Source of the DNA: CPC320 sp002336405
Lineage (GTDB): Bacteria > Pseudomonadota > Alphaproteobacteria > Rhodobacterales > Rhodobacteraceae
Assembly: GCA_949372595.1 (NCBI GenBank)
Contig: CASIAN010000038.1
Coordinates: forward strand, 15,110-79,109
DNA length: 64,000 nucleotides
Reading direction: 5' to 3'
The position numbers were made by a program, and so were the translations under genes. Under the pieces are notes generated by a model. It did no database searches and was not told the DNA's origin. It was given only the letters and a program-made list of their open reading frames with translations. Of this stretch, positions 43,280 to 52,978 are shown one piece after another (position 1 is the stretch's first letter; every line of letters starts with the position of its first letter).

Positions 43280-45967
43280 ATGCCCATCACAGTCGGAAGA
43301 GATACATCCAAAACCCGTAAAACACTCAATATAGATGGAACAGAAATCGCCTTTTACTCGATACCCGCTGCAGAAGCCGCCGGACTGGGTGATTTTTCAA
43401 AACTCCCAGCCGCGCTAAAGGTCGTGCTGGAAAATATGTTACGGTTTGAGGATGGTAAAACGGTTAATGTCGACGATATTAAAGCGTTTTCGGACTGGGC
43501 CAAGAACGGTGGTAAAAACCCGCGCGAAATTGCCTATCGTCCGGCACGGGTGCTGATGCAGGATTTTACTGGCGTACCGGCCGTGGTCGATCTGGCCGCG
43601 ATGCGCGACGGTATCGTCGCCCTGGGCGGTAAAGCCGAGCAGATTAACCCACTCAATCCGGTTGATCTGGTCATTGACCATTCGGTGATGATTGACGAAT
43701 TCGGCACTCCGCGCGCGTTTCAAATGAACGTTGATCGCGAATATGAGCGCAATTTGGAGCGGTATACTTTTCTTAAATGGGGGCAAAAAGCGTTCAACAA
43801 TTTCCGCGTCGTCCCACCTGGCACAGGTATCTGCCATCAGGTCAATCTGGAATATCTGGCACAGACTATTTGGTCAGATACCGACCAAGACGGGATCGAA
43901 GTGGCTTATCCCGACACCCTGGTTGGGACCGACAGTCACACCACAATGGTCAACGGCATGGCGGTCTTGGGCTGGGGTGTTGGTGGAATTGAAGCTGAAG
44001 CTGCAATGCTGGGTCAACCGATTTCGATGCTGATCCCCGAAGTCGTCGGATTTGAGTTAACCGGCGCTATGATGGAAGGCACCACGGGTACGGATCTGGT
44101 ACTTAAAGTTGTGGAAATGCTGCGCGCCAAAGGCGTGGTCAGCAAGTTTGTAGAATTTTACGGCAAAGGTCTGGATCGACTGCCATTGGCCGACCGGGCC
44201 ACCATCGCCAATATGGCCCCCGAATACGGCGCAACTTGCGGATTTTTTCCAATCGATGATGAGACTTTGCGCTATCTGCGCAATACCGGGCGCGCTGAAG
44301 CCCGCGTCGCCCTTGTTGAGGCCTATGCGAAAGAAAACGGGTTTTGGCGCGGTGTTGATTATGCACCGATTTATACCGACACCCTGCATCTGGACATGGG
44401 CACGATTGTACCGGCGATTTCGGGCCCAAAACGGCCACAGGATTATGTTGCTCTAACCGACGGGCAATCGGCGTTCCGCAACGAAATGGAGCAGACTTTC
44501 AAGCGCCCAATGGGCAAGCAAGTCGCTGTCGCAGGCGAAGACTATACCATGGAGTCTGGCAAGGTTGTGATTGCCTCGATCACATCGTGTACCAACACTT
44601 CAAACCCCTATGTCATGATCGGCGCCGGCCTCGTGGCGCGCAAGGCGGCAGCCTTGGGAATGAACCGTCAGCCTTGGGTGAAAACCTCCCTTGCCCCCGG
44701 ATCACAGGTGGTGTCGGCCTATCTTGAGGCGGCCGGCCTTCAGACCGATCTTGATAAAATCGGCTTTAATCTTGTCGGTTATGGTTGCACCACCTGCATT
44801 GGCAACTCGGGGCCAATACAAGCCGAACTCAGTGCAGCCATTGCTGAGGGCGATCTGGTCGCCACCGCAGTGCTGTCAGGCAACCGCAATTTTGAAGGCC
44901 GCATCTCTCCGGATGTGCGGGCCAACTATCTGGCTTCTCCACCGCTTGTGGTGGCCTATGCGCTAGCAGGAACAATGGACATCGACCTGTCACAAGATGC
45001 GCTGGGCCAGGATAAAGACGGCAATGACGTCTTTTTGAAAGACATCTGGCCGACCAGTCAGGAAGTTGCAGAACTGGTTGAGCAAACAGTGACCCGTCAG
45101 GCCTTTTTAACAAAATATGCTGATGTATTTGAAGGCGACGAAAAATGGCAGGGGGTCGAGACCACCGAACAACAGACCTATGATTGGCCACCGACATCGA
45201 CTTATGTACAAAACCCGCCCTATTTTCAGGGTATGAGCAAAGAACCCGGGATGATCAGCAACATTAGCAACGCCAAAGTGCTGGCGGTGCTGGGCGATAT
45301 GATCACCACAGACCACATCAGCCCCGCAGGGTCTTTCAAAGACACCACTCCGGCGGGGCAATACCTGCTCGACCGGCAGGTGCCTGTGCGCGAGTTCAAT
45401 TCCTATGGCTCACGCCGTGGCAATCACGAAATCATGATGCGCGGCACCTTTGCCAATATCCGGATCAAAAACGAAATTCTGAATGGGGTTGAGGGCGGTT
45501 ACACCAAAGGACCCGACGGCGCGCAGACATCAATCTATGAGGCGGCTATGATGCATCAAGAAGCCGGAACACCGCTTGTGATATTCGGCGGTGAGCAATA
45601 CGGCGCCGGTTCGTCACGCGATTGGGCCGCAAAGGGTACTGCGCTGCTGGGCGTCAAAGCCGTTGTTGCCGAATCCTTTGAGCGTATTCACCGCTCAAAT
45701 CTGGTCGGTATGGGCGTTATTCCTTTCGAGTTTACCGACGGTGACACGCGTAAATCTCTGGGCATCACCGGCGATGAAACCGTCTCAATCAGTGGTCTGG
45801 ATACGATTGAGCCGCTGCAAGAGGTGCCCTGTAGGATCATCATGGTCGATGGAGGTGTCAAACAGATTACGCTGAAATGCCGAATCGATACTGCGGTGGA
45901 AATCGAATATATCGAAAACGGTGGCGTGCTGCATTATGTACTGCGCAATTTGGCAAAGTCTGCCTGA
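43280..45967 (+). CDS. acnA: Aconitate hydratase AcnA
   Basis: TCA-cycle aconitase, 895 residues, AcnA/IRP type. 4Fe-4S ligands: the cysteine in SITSCTNTSNPYVMIGAGL and the pair in GYGCTTCIGNSG. Early signatures VPAVVDLAAMRD and DLVIDHS are intact, and the swivel-domain active-site segment is GAGSSRDWAAKG. ATG 43280 is preferred because GGGAGG lies 5 bp upstream; ATG 43265 overlaps the ribosome site. A hairpin follows the stop. Confidence 0.98.
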   Translation: MPITVGRDTSKTRKTLNIDGTEIAFYSIPAAEAAGLGDFSKLPAALKVVLENMLRFEDGKTVNVDDIKAFSDWAKNGGKNPREIAYRPARVLMQDFTGVPAVVDLAAMRDGIVALGGKAEQINPLNPVDLVIDHSVMIDEFGTPRAFQMNVDREYERNLERYTFLKWGQKAFNNFRVVPPGTGICHQVNLEYLAQTIWSDTDQDGIEVAYPDTLVGTDSHTTMVNGMAVLGWGVGGIEAEAAMLGQPISMLIPEVVGFELTGAMMEGTTGTDLVLKVVEMLRAKGVVSKFVEFYGKGLDRLPLADRATIANMAPEYGATCGFFPIDDETLRYLRNTGRAEARVALVEAYAKENGFWRGVDYAPIYTDTLHLDMGTIVPAISGPKRPQDYVALTDGQSAFRNEMEQTFKRPMGKQVAVAGEDYTMESGKVVIASITSCTNTSNPYVMIGAGLVARKAAALGMNRQPWVKTSLAPGSQVVSAYLEAAGLQTDLDKIGFNLVGYGCTTCIGNSGPIQAELSAAIAEGDLVATAVLSGNRNFEGRISPDVRANYLASPPLVVAYALAGTMDIDLSQDALGQDKDGNDVFLKDIWPTSQEVAELVEQTVTRQAFLTKYADVFEGDEKWQGVETTEQQTYDWPPTSTYVQNPPYFQGMSKEPGMISNISNAKVLAVLGDMITTDHISPAGSFKDTTPAGQYLLDRQVPVREFNSYGSRRGNHEIMMRGTFANIRIKNEILNGVEGGYTKGPDGAQTSIYEAAMMHQEAGTPLVIFGGEQYGAGSSRDWAAKGTALLGVKAVVAESFERIHRSNLVGMGVIPFEFTDGDTRKSLGITGDETVSISGLDTIEPLQEVPCRIIMVDGGVKQITLKCRIDTAVEIEYIENGGVLHYVLRNLAKSA

Positions 45968-45991
45968 ACCTGCCTGATGGCGACAAATCAA

Positions 45992-46024
45992 GCTGTTCCA
46001 GACCAATATAGCGGCTGGAACAGC
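45992..46024 (+). terminator. Strong hairpin after acnA, terminator candidate
   Basis: GCTGTTCCAG (45992-46001) and CTGGAACAGC (46015-46024) form a perfect 10-bp stem 25 bp after the acnA stop. GTTAGG follows rather than a U-run, so it may stabilise the 3' end instead of terminating. Confidence 0.5.
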
Positions 46025-46397
46025 GTTAGGTTTCGGAAGAAAACCATTCATAATATCAACAGTAATATTACAAATTAGGGTCATTATTTGGCGCAATTCT
46101 GCTGCTTGGGAAAACAAGCCCATTGATTTTGACAAAGGCGGTTGATGGCTTGTTGCTCAATTACAAATTGCTTTAACCACGTCTGAACCTTACCCAAAAC
46201 CGTTTCTCAACTTTTCAGCAGCCCTAAAGAAAAGGTCACATTTATATGCCATCTGCCTAATGCGGCACCAGTCGGGTTTGCAATGCGATGGCCCACTGAA
46301 AACTGCAGTTTTCAATCCAAGTATACGGCACTAAATATCTTTTCTTTTGATCATCAATTTTTAAGAATCCAGGTCATGGATCGTCAGAGGTTTAGAC
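46025..46397. other. Intergenic region, no gene recognised
   Basis: Some 370 bp of AT-rich sequence between the acnA hairpin and the small lipoprotein gene. No motif, RNA gene or convincing frame was seen. Confidence 0.4.
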
Positions 46398-46754
46398 ATG
46401 AAACTTACTATCATTGCCAGTCTGATCCTCACACTGACAGCCTGCAGCACCCCATCAGATGGAGATCGCTTTAAGCTTCCAGCCTTTTACACCGCATTCG
46501 CTGTTTCTATCGGGTTGATGATCTTAAGTGGAACCCCTGAACCTTTGACAGTCTTCTCTAAGACTGCGTTTTATAACGACCTAAAGAATTACATAAACAT
46601 AGCCCTCATTATGGGGCTTGTTGTGGGCTGTACAAAGGAACCTTACACTTCTGCGGATACGGTCGAGGCGTCCGCAGAGATCAAAGCCCAAAGCGCCTCA
46701 GGGGCATTCACACTGGGTGGGGTGTCGGCGTATTGCTGGTTGAGTTTTTATTAA
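46398..46754 (+). CDS. Small putative lipoprotein
   Basis: A 118-residue protein with a lipoprotein signal peptide: positively charged start, hydrophobic core, and lipobox LTAC with the acylated cysteine at residue 16. Two further hydrophobic segments (about 34-50 and 68-82) and a second cysteine follow. CAGAGG gives a ribosome site. I do not recognise the family; the gene lies between acnA and the convergent ccmG. Confidence 0.5.
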   Translation: MKLTIIASLILTLTACSTPSDGDRFKLPAFYTAFAVSIGLMILSGTPEPLTVFSKTAFYNDLKNYINIALIMGLVVGCTKEPYTSADTVEASAEIKAQSASGAFTLGGVSAYCWLSFY

Positions 46755-46833
46755 TTAAAGCCTTCGAAGACGGCATCGAAAAAACTTTTGGAAATTTGTA
46801 AAACTTATCAGTTTATGCGATCAAAATAGCAGG

Positions 46834-47373
46834 TCATTCGCGGCGTGCAGCATCCAGCACTGGGCGAATTTCCGCCTCCAAAGCCCTTTGCGTAATCGGA
46901 CCGGCAAAGCGCTTTAACACCGCACCGTCTCTGCCGATTATATAAGTTTCCGGCACGCCGTATAATCCCCAATCCAACCCCATCTTGCCGGTCTCGTCTG
47001 CGCCAAGGGCGCGGTAGGGGTCACCAAGTTCGGCCAGAAACCCGAGTGCTTTTTCCGCCGTGTCTTTGTAATTCACCCCATAGACCACCACTCCAGCTTC
47101 CGAGAGAGCCGCAAGACTGGCGTGTTCGGCCCGGCAAGGTGCACACCAGCTCGCCCAAAAGTTGACCACCGTCACCTGCCCTTGCCGCAGGCTCTGATCG
47201 TTAAAAACCGTCTTTCCCGACAGCGGCGTCAACCGTACCGGTGGCGCCGGTAAATTGACCCGCGCCGACGGCAACGCATCCGGATCATTCCGCAACATGC
47301 CAATGGCAAAAACAGCAACCAACCCAATAAATATCATCGGCGGCAACAACATCAGGACAGGCGGTCTAGACAT
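46834..47373 (-). CDS. ccmG: Cytochrome c biogenesis thiol-disulfide reductase CcmG (DsbE)
   Basis: Membrane-anchored periplasmic thioredoxin-like protein of 179 residues. TM near 5-25, redox motif WCAPC (NFWASWCAPCRAEH), and the GVPETYIIGRDG cis-proline loop. It keeps apocytochrome c cysteines reduced for heme attachment. It overlaps ccmD by 8 bp and ends the ccm run. Confidence 0.95.
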   Translation of the reverse strand: MSRPPVLMLLPPMIFIGLVAVFAIGMLRNDPDALPSARVNLPAPPVRLTPLSGKTVFNDQSLRQGQVTVVNFWASWCAPCRAEHASLAALSEAGVVVYGVNYKDTAEKALGFLAELGDPYRALGADETGKMGLDWGLYGVPETYIIGRDGAVLKRFAGPITQRALEAEIRPVLDAARRE

Positions 47374-47515
47374 CCTGAGAATCCTCCTGACGCTGAAGTT
47401 CTGCTTTCACACCGCGCCACCGCAGATAGCTCCAAGCAACCAAGCCGACCAGAAACAGCAAAGACAGCCCATAGGCAGACAGCACCGTCACTGCATATTT
47501 TCCCAAAACAGGCAT
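47366..47515 (-). CDS. ccmD: Heme exporter protein CcmD
   Basis: A 49-residue membrane peptide, short and easily missed. Reads MPVLGKYAVTVLSAYGLSLL..., one TM helix (about 6-31) followed by LRWRGVKAELQRQE, the charged tail typical of CcmD. It lies exactly between ccmC (one-base contact with its end) and ccmG (8-bp overlap). CcmD helps release holo-CcmE from the CcmABC complex. Confidence 0.92.
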   Translation of the reverse strand: MPVLGKYAVTVLSAYGLSLLFLVGLVAWSYLRWRGVKAELQRQEDSQDV

Positions 47516-48243
47516 CAGGTCATACGCCCACGGTTGATCAAAACCGATATCCGTCGCAACCGAATTTCAGTGCCGGTCCGCAACAACACCAGCGCGAGAA
47601 ACAGCAATACAAAGCCACCGATGGTGATCACAAGAGGCACATAGAAAACATCCGCCACATGTTCTTCTTTATCAAGGCTCAGCGACGCCCCTTGATGCAA
47701 GCCTTGGTTCCAAAAATTCACCGCATACCGGCTAAGCAGAGCAAATACCGAGCCCACAAGACATAACATGCTGGTCAAATCGGCAGCCTTATCGGGATCA
47801 TCCACCGCATGCCACAAGGCCATATACCCGAGATAGAACAGAAATAGAATCAGAAATGAGGTCAAACGCGGATCCCAAACCCACCATGTGCCCCACATGG
47901 GCTGCCCCCAGATTGCGCCGGTGATAAGCGCGATCACCGTCATTACCGCGCCCACAGGTGCGGCGGCTTTGGCTGCCAAGGCGCTGACGTGATGACGCCG
48001 GATTAACCACACCAGAGAGGCCACAAGCATCATAATCCAACCATTGATCGCCATCAGTGCCGATGGGACATGCAGATAGATAATTTTCACAGTAGACCCC
48101 ATGCGGTAATCATCAGGGCTATAAAAAAATCCCCAGATCAATCCCGCTGTCAGCAACAGAAGCGACAGCACTGACAAGCCCGGCAGCAAGCGCTCTGACA
48201 GGCCTAAAAACCGGCGCGGATTTGCATATTCCCAAAGTGACAT
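47515..48243 (-). CDS. ccmC: Heme exporter protein CcmC
   Basis: Six-helix heme-handling membrane protein of 242 residues with the tryptophan-rich WD motif WGTWWVWDPRLTS that presents heme to CcmE, and flanking histidines (YLHVPSA and the later NFWNQGLHQG). Part of the CcmABCD complex of system I cytochrome c maturation. A 40-bp gap separates it from ccmB. Confidence 0.97.
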   Translation of the reverse strand: MSLWEYANPRRFLGLSERLLPGLSVLSLLLLTAGLIWGFFYSPDDYRMGSTVKIIYLHVPSALMAINGWIMMLVASLVWLIRRHHVSALAAKAAAPVGAVMTVIALITGAIWGQPMWGTWWVWDPRLTSFLILFLFYLGYMALWHAVDDPDKAADLTSMLCLVGSVFALLSRYAVNFWNQGLHQGASLSLDKEEHVADVFYVPLVITIGGFVLLFLALVLLRTGTEIRLRRISVLINRGRMT

Positions 48244-48283
48244 TATGCGTCCTTTCTGGTGTCGATTATCAGTTCACTTCCCA

Positions 48284-48940
48284 TTAACGCAAGTTCATCT
48301 TTAGGACAGTGCCCGCCGCAAAGGGCAACAGTGCGATTGTGCCGCAACTGATGCCCGCCAAAAGTAAAAGCGGTGTCGCCAACTCCAGCCCCTCAGCCCC
48401 GCGACGTGCCACCTCGGCCCCAAAGATCAATGTCGGCACATAGAGCGGCAACACCAGCAGCGACAAGAGCAATCCGCCGCGTTTGATCCCAACCGTCAGC
48501 GCCGCCCCAAAGCAGCCAATCATGCTGAGTGTTGGCGTTCCCAAGGCCAGCGACACCGTCAGCCAGATATACCCCGCGCCCGGCAGGTTCAACATCAATC
48601 CAAGCACCGGCGCGACCAGCACCAGTGGCAGCCCGGTGGTCAGCCAATGTGCCAGTGCTTTAAGCGCAATCACCGCCTCCATCGGCAGGGGTGATGTCGC
48701 CAAGAGCTCTAAGGCGCCGTCTTCCCAATCCAGCGCCAACAACCGGTCCAGCGATAACAAGCAGGCCAAGAGCGCCCCAAGCCACAAAATACCCGGCGCA
48801 ATCTTTGCCAACACCGCCGTATCCGGCCCGACACCAAAAGGCACCAGCAGAACAAGGATCAAAAAGAACACCAAAGCCAATCCAAAGCCCCCCCCCGCGC
48901 GGGTCGCGAGACGCAGGTCACGTTGCAACAGGGCGATCAT
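48284..48940 (-). CDS. ccmB: Heme exporter protein CcmB
   Basis: Six-helix permease subunit of the CcmAB ABC complex, 218 residues. Begins MIALLQRDLRLATRAGGGF, contains the GPDTAVLAKIAPGILWLGALLA and LSLDRLLALDWEDGALELL stretches usual in CcmB (given here in separate pieces). It overlaps ccmA by ATGA. CcmE, CcmF and CcmH are not in the window. Confidence 0.96.
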   Translation of the reverse strand: MIALLQRDLRLATRAGGGFGLALVFFLILVLLVPFGVGPDTAVLAKIAPGILWLGALLACLLSLDRLLALDWEDGALELLATSPLPMEAVIALKALAHWLTTGLPLVLVAPVLGLMLNLPGAGYIWLTVSLALGTPTLSMIGCFGAALTVGIKRGGLLLSLLVLPLYVPTLIFGAEVARRGAEGLELATPLLLLAGISCGTIALLPFAAGTVLKMNLR

Positions 48941-49551
48941 GAAAATGACTCATCAAACGGTGTAGATGTCGTCGACCCAGCACGATATGGTTCCAAAGCA
49001 AGCACCTCTGCCGGCAAGCCAAGATCAATATGACTGGCGATCAATACCGCCCCCTCCGCCTGAAGATGGTCGTATACGGCGGCGGCAAACAGCGTCACTG
49101 ATGCATCGTCTAATGACACGGTCGGCTCATCCAAGAGCCACAGCGGACGGTTAGTTAGTAGCAGGCGTGCCAAACCCAGACGCCGGCGTTGGCCCGCTGA
49201 GAGCGTTCCGGCCAAGCGGTCTGACAAGGGTCCCAGCTCAAAGGCCTGCAATGCGCGTTCAATATCCCAGCAGCCAAATATGTCTGCCCAAAAGCGCAGA
49301 TTTTCAAGAACGGTCAACTGCAGCTTGACGCCATCAGCATGGCCGGCATAGGCGAGGCTATCAGCCGCCATCACTATCCGACCCGCCAAAGGAGGCTGCA
49401 GCCCGGCGAGACATCGCAGCAATGTGGTTTTTCCAATCCCGTTGCGACCCTGGAGACGCAGGGCCTGTCCGGCCATGAGGTCGAATGACAGATCGCTTAA
49501 AACCGGGCGACCGGCGCGGGAAACGGTCAGGCTTGAAACAGATAAAACCAT
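48937..49551 (-). CDS. ccmA: Heme exporter ATP-binding protein CcmA
   Basis: ABC ATPase of 204 residues. Walker A is GRNGIGKTTLLR, the signature region is TLSAGQRRRLGLARL and Walker B is LWLLDEPTVSLDD. It powers release of heme-loaded CcmE. First gene of the ccmABCDG run; overlaps ccmB by four bases. Confidence 0.97.
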   Translation of the reverse strand: MVLSVSSLTVSRAGRPVLSDLSFDLMAGQALRLQGRNGIGKTTLLRCLAGLQPPLAGRIVMAADSLAYAGHADGVKLQLTVLENLRFWADIFGCWDIERALQAFELGPLSDRLAGTLSAGQRRRLGLARLLLTNRPLWLLDEPTVSLDDASVTLFAAAVYDHLQAEGAVLIASHIDLGLPAEVLALEPYRAGSTTSTPFDESFS

Positions 49552-49621
49552 GGTGCCATGCCTAGCCTATTGGCTGGCCCGGCGCAAAGGCTGTTTGTGG
49601 ACCCAACCCAACATGACCGGA

Positions 49622-50998
49622 TCATTTGGTGATAAGTTCCGGCCCCATAAAGGTATTTGGCAAAAACGTCGACAGCACGGGCACGTAGGTCACGATAATC
49701 AAAAAGACAAACAACACCGCGAGAAACGGCAAGGCTGCGCGCACCACATCCATCATCGGCATGCCTGCGACCCCGGAGGTTACAAACAGGTTCAAACCAA
49801 CCGGCGGCGTAATCATACCAATCTCCATATTCACCACCATGATAATCCCCAGATGGATCGGATCGATCCCCAGTTGCATGGCAATCGGAAACACCAGCGG
49901 GGCAACAATCACCAGAAGGCCTGACGGCTCCATAAACTGGCCCCCGATCAGCAATATAATATTGACCACGATCAAAAACACCACTGGCCCAAAGCCGGCA
50001 GACAGCATCGCCGAGGCGATCTGTTGCGGCACTTGTTGATCGGTAAGCACATGTTTCAAGATCAGCGCATTGGCAATTACAAACAGCAGTGTCACAGTCA
50101 GTTTTCCGGCATCAAACAGGGTTTTACGGGTATCTGAGTGAAAAAAGGCCGTGATCAGCGCAAAGGGCTTCGCCCGCAAACTGTAGTTTGGCAAGCCATC
50201 CGGCGTGGCCAGCGGGCCCATATCCTTATAGACGAAGGACGCGATTAAAAACGCATAGACTGCGGCGACGGCTGCCGCCTCAGTCGGCGTGAAAACACCG
50301 CCATAAATACCCCCAAGAATGATCACGATTAAAAATAGCCCCCAGCCGGCATCCCACGCCGAAGCAAACACCTCACTCCAGCCAAGCCAGGCGCCTTTGG
50401 GCAGATTTTTAACCTTGGCCATGACATAAATAGTCACCATCAGCATGGTCCCAGCCAGCAATCCGGGAATAACCCCCGCCAAGAACATCCGCCCGACGGA
50501 AACCTCAACCGCCGCAGCATAGACCACCATCACGATAGAGGGCGGAATAAGAATGCCCAAAGTACCGGCATTACAAATCACGCCGGCAGCAAACTCTTTG
50601 GAATAACCGACCTGGCGCATACCCGCGATCACAATGGAGCCAATGGCAACAACCGTGGCCGGGGAGGACCCCGACAGCGCCGCAAACAACATACAGGCAA
50701 AAACGCCCGCAATCGCCAGACCACCGGGCAGATGCCCGACGCAGGCGATAGAAAAGCGGATAATACGCCGCGCCACGCCACCGGTGGTCATAAACGACGA
50801 GGCCAGAACGAAAAACGGGATCGCCAAAAGGGTGAAATGCCCTTCAAAAGCCTCAAATAAAGTGGCCGCAACCGAGGCCAGCGAGCTGTCAGAGAAGACC
50901 AACAGAAACAGGGTGGAACTCAGCCCTAACGCCACAGCGATCGGCACCCCGATTAACAAAAGGCCAATCACCAGAGAGAAGAGAACAACAACCTCCAT
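49622..50998 (-). CDS. dctM: TRAP transporter large membrane subunit DctM
   Basis: Twelve-helix ion-coupled transport subunit of 458 residues. Early family stretches include VIGLLLIGVPIAVALGLSS and the glycine-rich FAALSGSSPATVVAIGSI; the GILIPPSIVMVVYAAAVEVSVG repeat and the later GMITPPVGLNLFV repeat are both present. It shares one base with the dctQ end. Imports a carboxylate delivered by DctP. Confidence 0.95.
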   Translation of the reverse strand: MEVVVLFSLVIGLLLIGVPIAVALGLSSTLFLLVFSDSSLASVAATLFEAFEGHFTLLAIPFFVLASSFMTTGGVARRIIRFSIACVGHLPGGLAIAGVFACMLFAALSGSSPATVVAIGSIVIAGMRQVGYSKEFAAGVICNAGTLGILIPPSIVMVVYAAAVEVSVGRMFLAGVIPGLLAGTMLMVTIYVMAKVKNLPKGAWLGWSEVFASAWDAGWGLFLIVIILGGIYGGVFTPTEAAAVAAVYAFLIASFVYKDMGPLATPDGLPNYSLRAKPFALITAFFHSDTRKTLFDAGKLTVTLLFVIANALILKHVLTDQQVPQQIASAMLSAGFGPVVFLIVVNIILLIGGQFMEPSGLLVIVAPLVFPIAMQLGIDPIHLGIIMVVNMEIGMITPPVGLNLFVTSGVAGMPMMDVVRAALPFLAVLFVFLIIVTYVPVLSTFLPNTFMGPELITK

Positions 50999-51693
50999 CA
51001 GCCCTGATCTCCCGCTGTCTGCTTGGCCTTTGCAAGCGTGATCTCGTGTTGGTCCGCCTGAATCTGATCAAGCTCCTTTTCGACTTCGTGGCTGGCCACC
51101 AAACGATCTATCTTACCGGTCCCAATGGCGACAGCGGCTTGCCCAAAACGAAACAACAGCATAGCCATAGACAATGGCAGCACCAGATACGGCACCACTT
51201 TCGGCAGTTTTTCATAGCTGTCGCCATAATTGATTAAGTCTTCTAGAAACCGCAGCGGCGCGATCATCGGTACATCTTGCACTTCATAAAAGGATTGGCT
51301 GCGAAATTTATCCTCAAATCCAAGCGGAAACCAGCGGCCTGCCGTGGGTGGCAGGTCGGCAAAGACCGCCCAGTAATCATAGGCACCCTTCACCATAAGG
51401 GCGGCGAAAATCAGACAACACGCCACCGACACCAACGCCAAGGTCCGGCGTGGCCCAACAGGCAGCGCGTTAACAATCACGTCAACGCCAAGATGGGCAT
51501 GGATCTTAACCGCGTAAGACGCCCCCAGCAGCACCAACCAGCCAAACATAAAAACTGTCAGCTCAAGCGCCCAAAGAATATTTGAATTAAAAACAAACCG
51601 GGCAATCACATTGGCAAAGGTGACAACGGTCATCAATCCCAGCAAGGCGCCGATCACAGTCTCCTCTAAACGGTCCAACCAATGGCGTTGCAT
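50998..51693 (-). CDS. dctQ: TRAP transporter small membrane subunit DctQ
   Basis: Four-helix DctQ subunit of 231 residues, with VARFVFNSNILWALELTVFMF across helix 2 and KIHAHLGVDVIV before helix 3. It is longer than a minimal DctQ (about 160-190) because of a soluble insertion between helices 3 and 4 (about 110-155) and a charged C-terminal extension. A hairpin separates it from dctP. Confidence 0.92.
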   Translation of the reverse strand: MQRHWLDRLEETVIGALLGLMTVVTFANVIARFVFNSNILWALELTVFMFGWLVLLGASYAVKIHAHLGVDVIVNALPVGPRRTLALVSVACCLIFAALMVKGAYDYWAVFADLPPTAGRWFPLGFEDKFRSQSFYEVQDVPMIAPLRFLEDLINYGDSYEKLPKVVPYLVLPLSMAMLLFRFGQAAVAIGTGKIDRLVASHEVEKELDQIQADQHEITLAKAKQTAGDQG

Positions 51694-51725
51694 CTCGATC
51701 TCTCCGGTCGTTTGGCTTGTAAGTC

Positions 51726-51753
51726 AAAAGGCGGGCCAAGTCTCTGGCCCGCC
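51726..51753 (-). terminator. Intrinsic terminator/attenuator between dctP and dctQ
   Basis: On the minus strand GGCGGGCCA (51753-51745) pairs perfectly with TGGCCCGCC (51738-51730) across a six-base loop and is followed by TTTT. It sits 31 bp after the dctP stop, inside the operon. Partial termination would give excess binding protein over membrane subunits. Confidence 0.78.
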
Positions 51754-51783
51754 CGTTAATGATAGCGTATCAGACTGCGGCTT

Positions 51784-52785
51784 TTAAAGCCCCGCGTTGA
51801 TCGCCTGCGCGGCATCAATCATGTCTTGGCCGACATCACCCGAAAACTTTGACCAGACCGGCATCATGGTATCAACCCAGTTCTGACGCTGGGCGGCGCT
51901 GAGTTGACGCACAACACCACCGGCAGCAATGATGGCCTCTTTGGCAGACTCATTAACCGCAAAGCTCTCTTTATTGCGGGTTTGGGTCACTTCCGACATG
52001 ATCGTCAGAAATTGATCGCGCACATCAGCGTCAAGGCTCTCGAGCCAGTCAACCGAGGTCACAACCAGATAGTCTATCACGCCGTGATTGGTTTCTGTAA
52101 CACCGTCCTGCACTTCGAAGAACTTTTTACCATAGATGTTTGACCATGTATTTTCCTGGCCATCAACCACCCCCTGCTGAAGCGCGCCATACACTTCGGA
52201 AAACGCCATTTTCTGCGGGCTACCGCCGATGGCTTCCATTTGTGCCACCAATACGTCAGACGATTGCACACGGAACTTTAGGCCGTTGGCATCGGTGGGC
52301 GACACCAGAGGTTTGCTGGCAGACATTTGTTTCATGCCATTGTGCCAATACGCCAAACCTTGAAGGCCCCGGCGCTGCATGCTGTCCAGCATCGCCTGAC
52401 CCGCATCAGAGGCTTGGAATGCATCAACCGCGTCGATGTTTTCAAACATGAATGGCAAATCAAACAAGCGGAACTGCTTGGTAAACTTTTCAAATTTAGA
52501 CAGTGAAGGGGCCGCCAGTTGTACGTCGCCCTGCAACATCGCTTCGAGCACTTTGTTGTCATTATACAAAGTTGAGTTTGGGAAAACCTCAAGACAGGCC
52601 TTACCATTCATTTCTGTATTGACCCGTTCTTGCAGCAGCGAGGCTGCAATGCCTTTGGGGTGTTTGTCGGTGTTGGTAACATGGCTAAACTTGATAACCA
52701 TCTCGCCTGCGTCACAGCTTGCCGATGCCGCCTGCGCGGTAACTGCCAAAGCCAGTGCAATCGTGGCTGTAGTTAATAGTTTCAT
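51784..52785 (-). CDS. dctP: TRAP transporter substrate-binding protein DctP
   Basis: Periplasmic receptor of 333 residues. The signal peptide ends near AQAASA; the DctP fold shows MVIKFSHVTNTDKHPKG, GLKFRVQSSDVLVAQMEAIGG with the carboxylate-binding arginine, and FSEVYGALQQGVVDGQENTWSNI. ATG 52785 follows GGAGGAG; an upstream in-frame ATG at 52812 overlaps that ribosome site. Ligand probably a C4-dicarboxylate or related acid. First gene of dctPQM. Confidence 0.94.
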   Translation of the reverse strand: MKLLTTATIALALAVTAQAASASCDAGEMVIKFSHVTNTDKHPKGIAASLLQERVNTEMNGKACLEVFPNSTLYNDNKVLEAMLQGDVQLAAPSLSKFEKFTKQFRLFDLPFMFENIDAVDAFQASDAGQAMLDSMQRRGLQGLAYWHNGMKQMSASKPLVSPTDANGLKFRVQSSDVLVAQMEAIGGSPQKMAFSEVYGALQQGVVDGQENTWSNIYGKKFFEVQDGVTETNHGVIDYLVVTSVDWLESLDADVRDQFLTIMSEVTQTRNKESFAVNESAKEAIIAAGGVVRQLSAAQRQNWVDTMMPVWSKFSGDVGQDMIDAAQAINAGL

Positions 52786-52978
52786 TTGGGTCTCCTCCCA
52801 GTCTGTCTGCATAATTTCTCTGGTGGTGGCGCGTCAGCACCCCTGAACTGAGTTGACCATAGTCCAGAGAGAAAACACAGCACACTGCGACAGCTGCAGA
52901 GGGTTTCGCATAATGCCCTAATAATATTTGTCTTTTTTCAATTTTAACTCGACGCCCGCGAATTCTGCATCGCGGCAA

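Noticed and set aside
42373..43329. Extended N-terminus of the DUF1223 protein to 43329
   Set aside because: The extra 88 residues are AT-rich and non-conserved and would bury the obvious signal peptide; they also cover the operator region of acnA.
52786..52978. Sigma-54 promoter for dctP
   Set aside because: Scanning the minus strand for GG-N10-GC gave no acceptable match between the dyads and the start codon.
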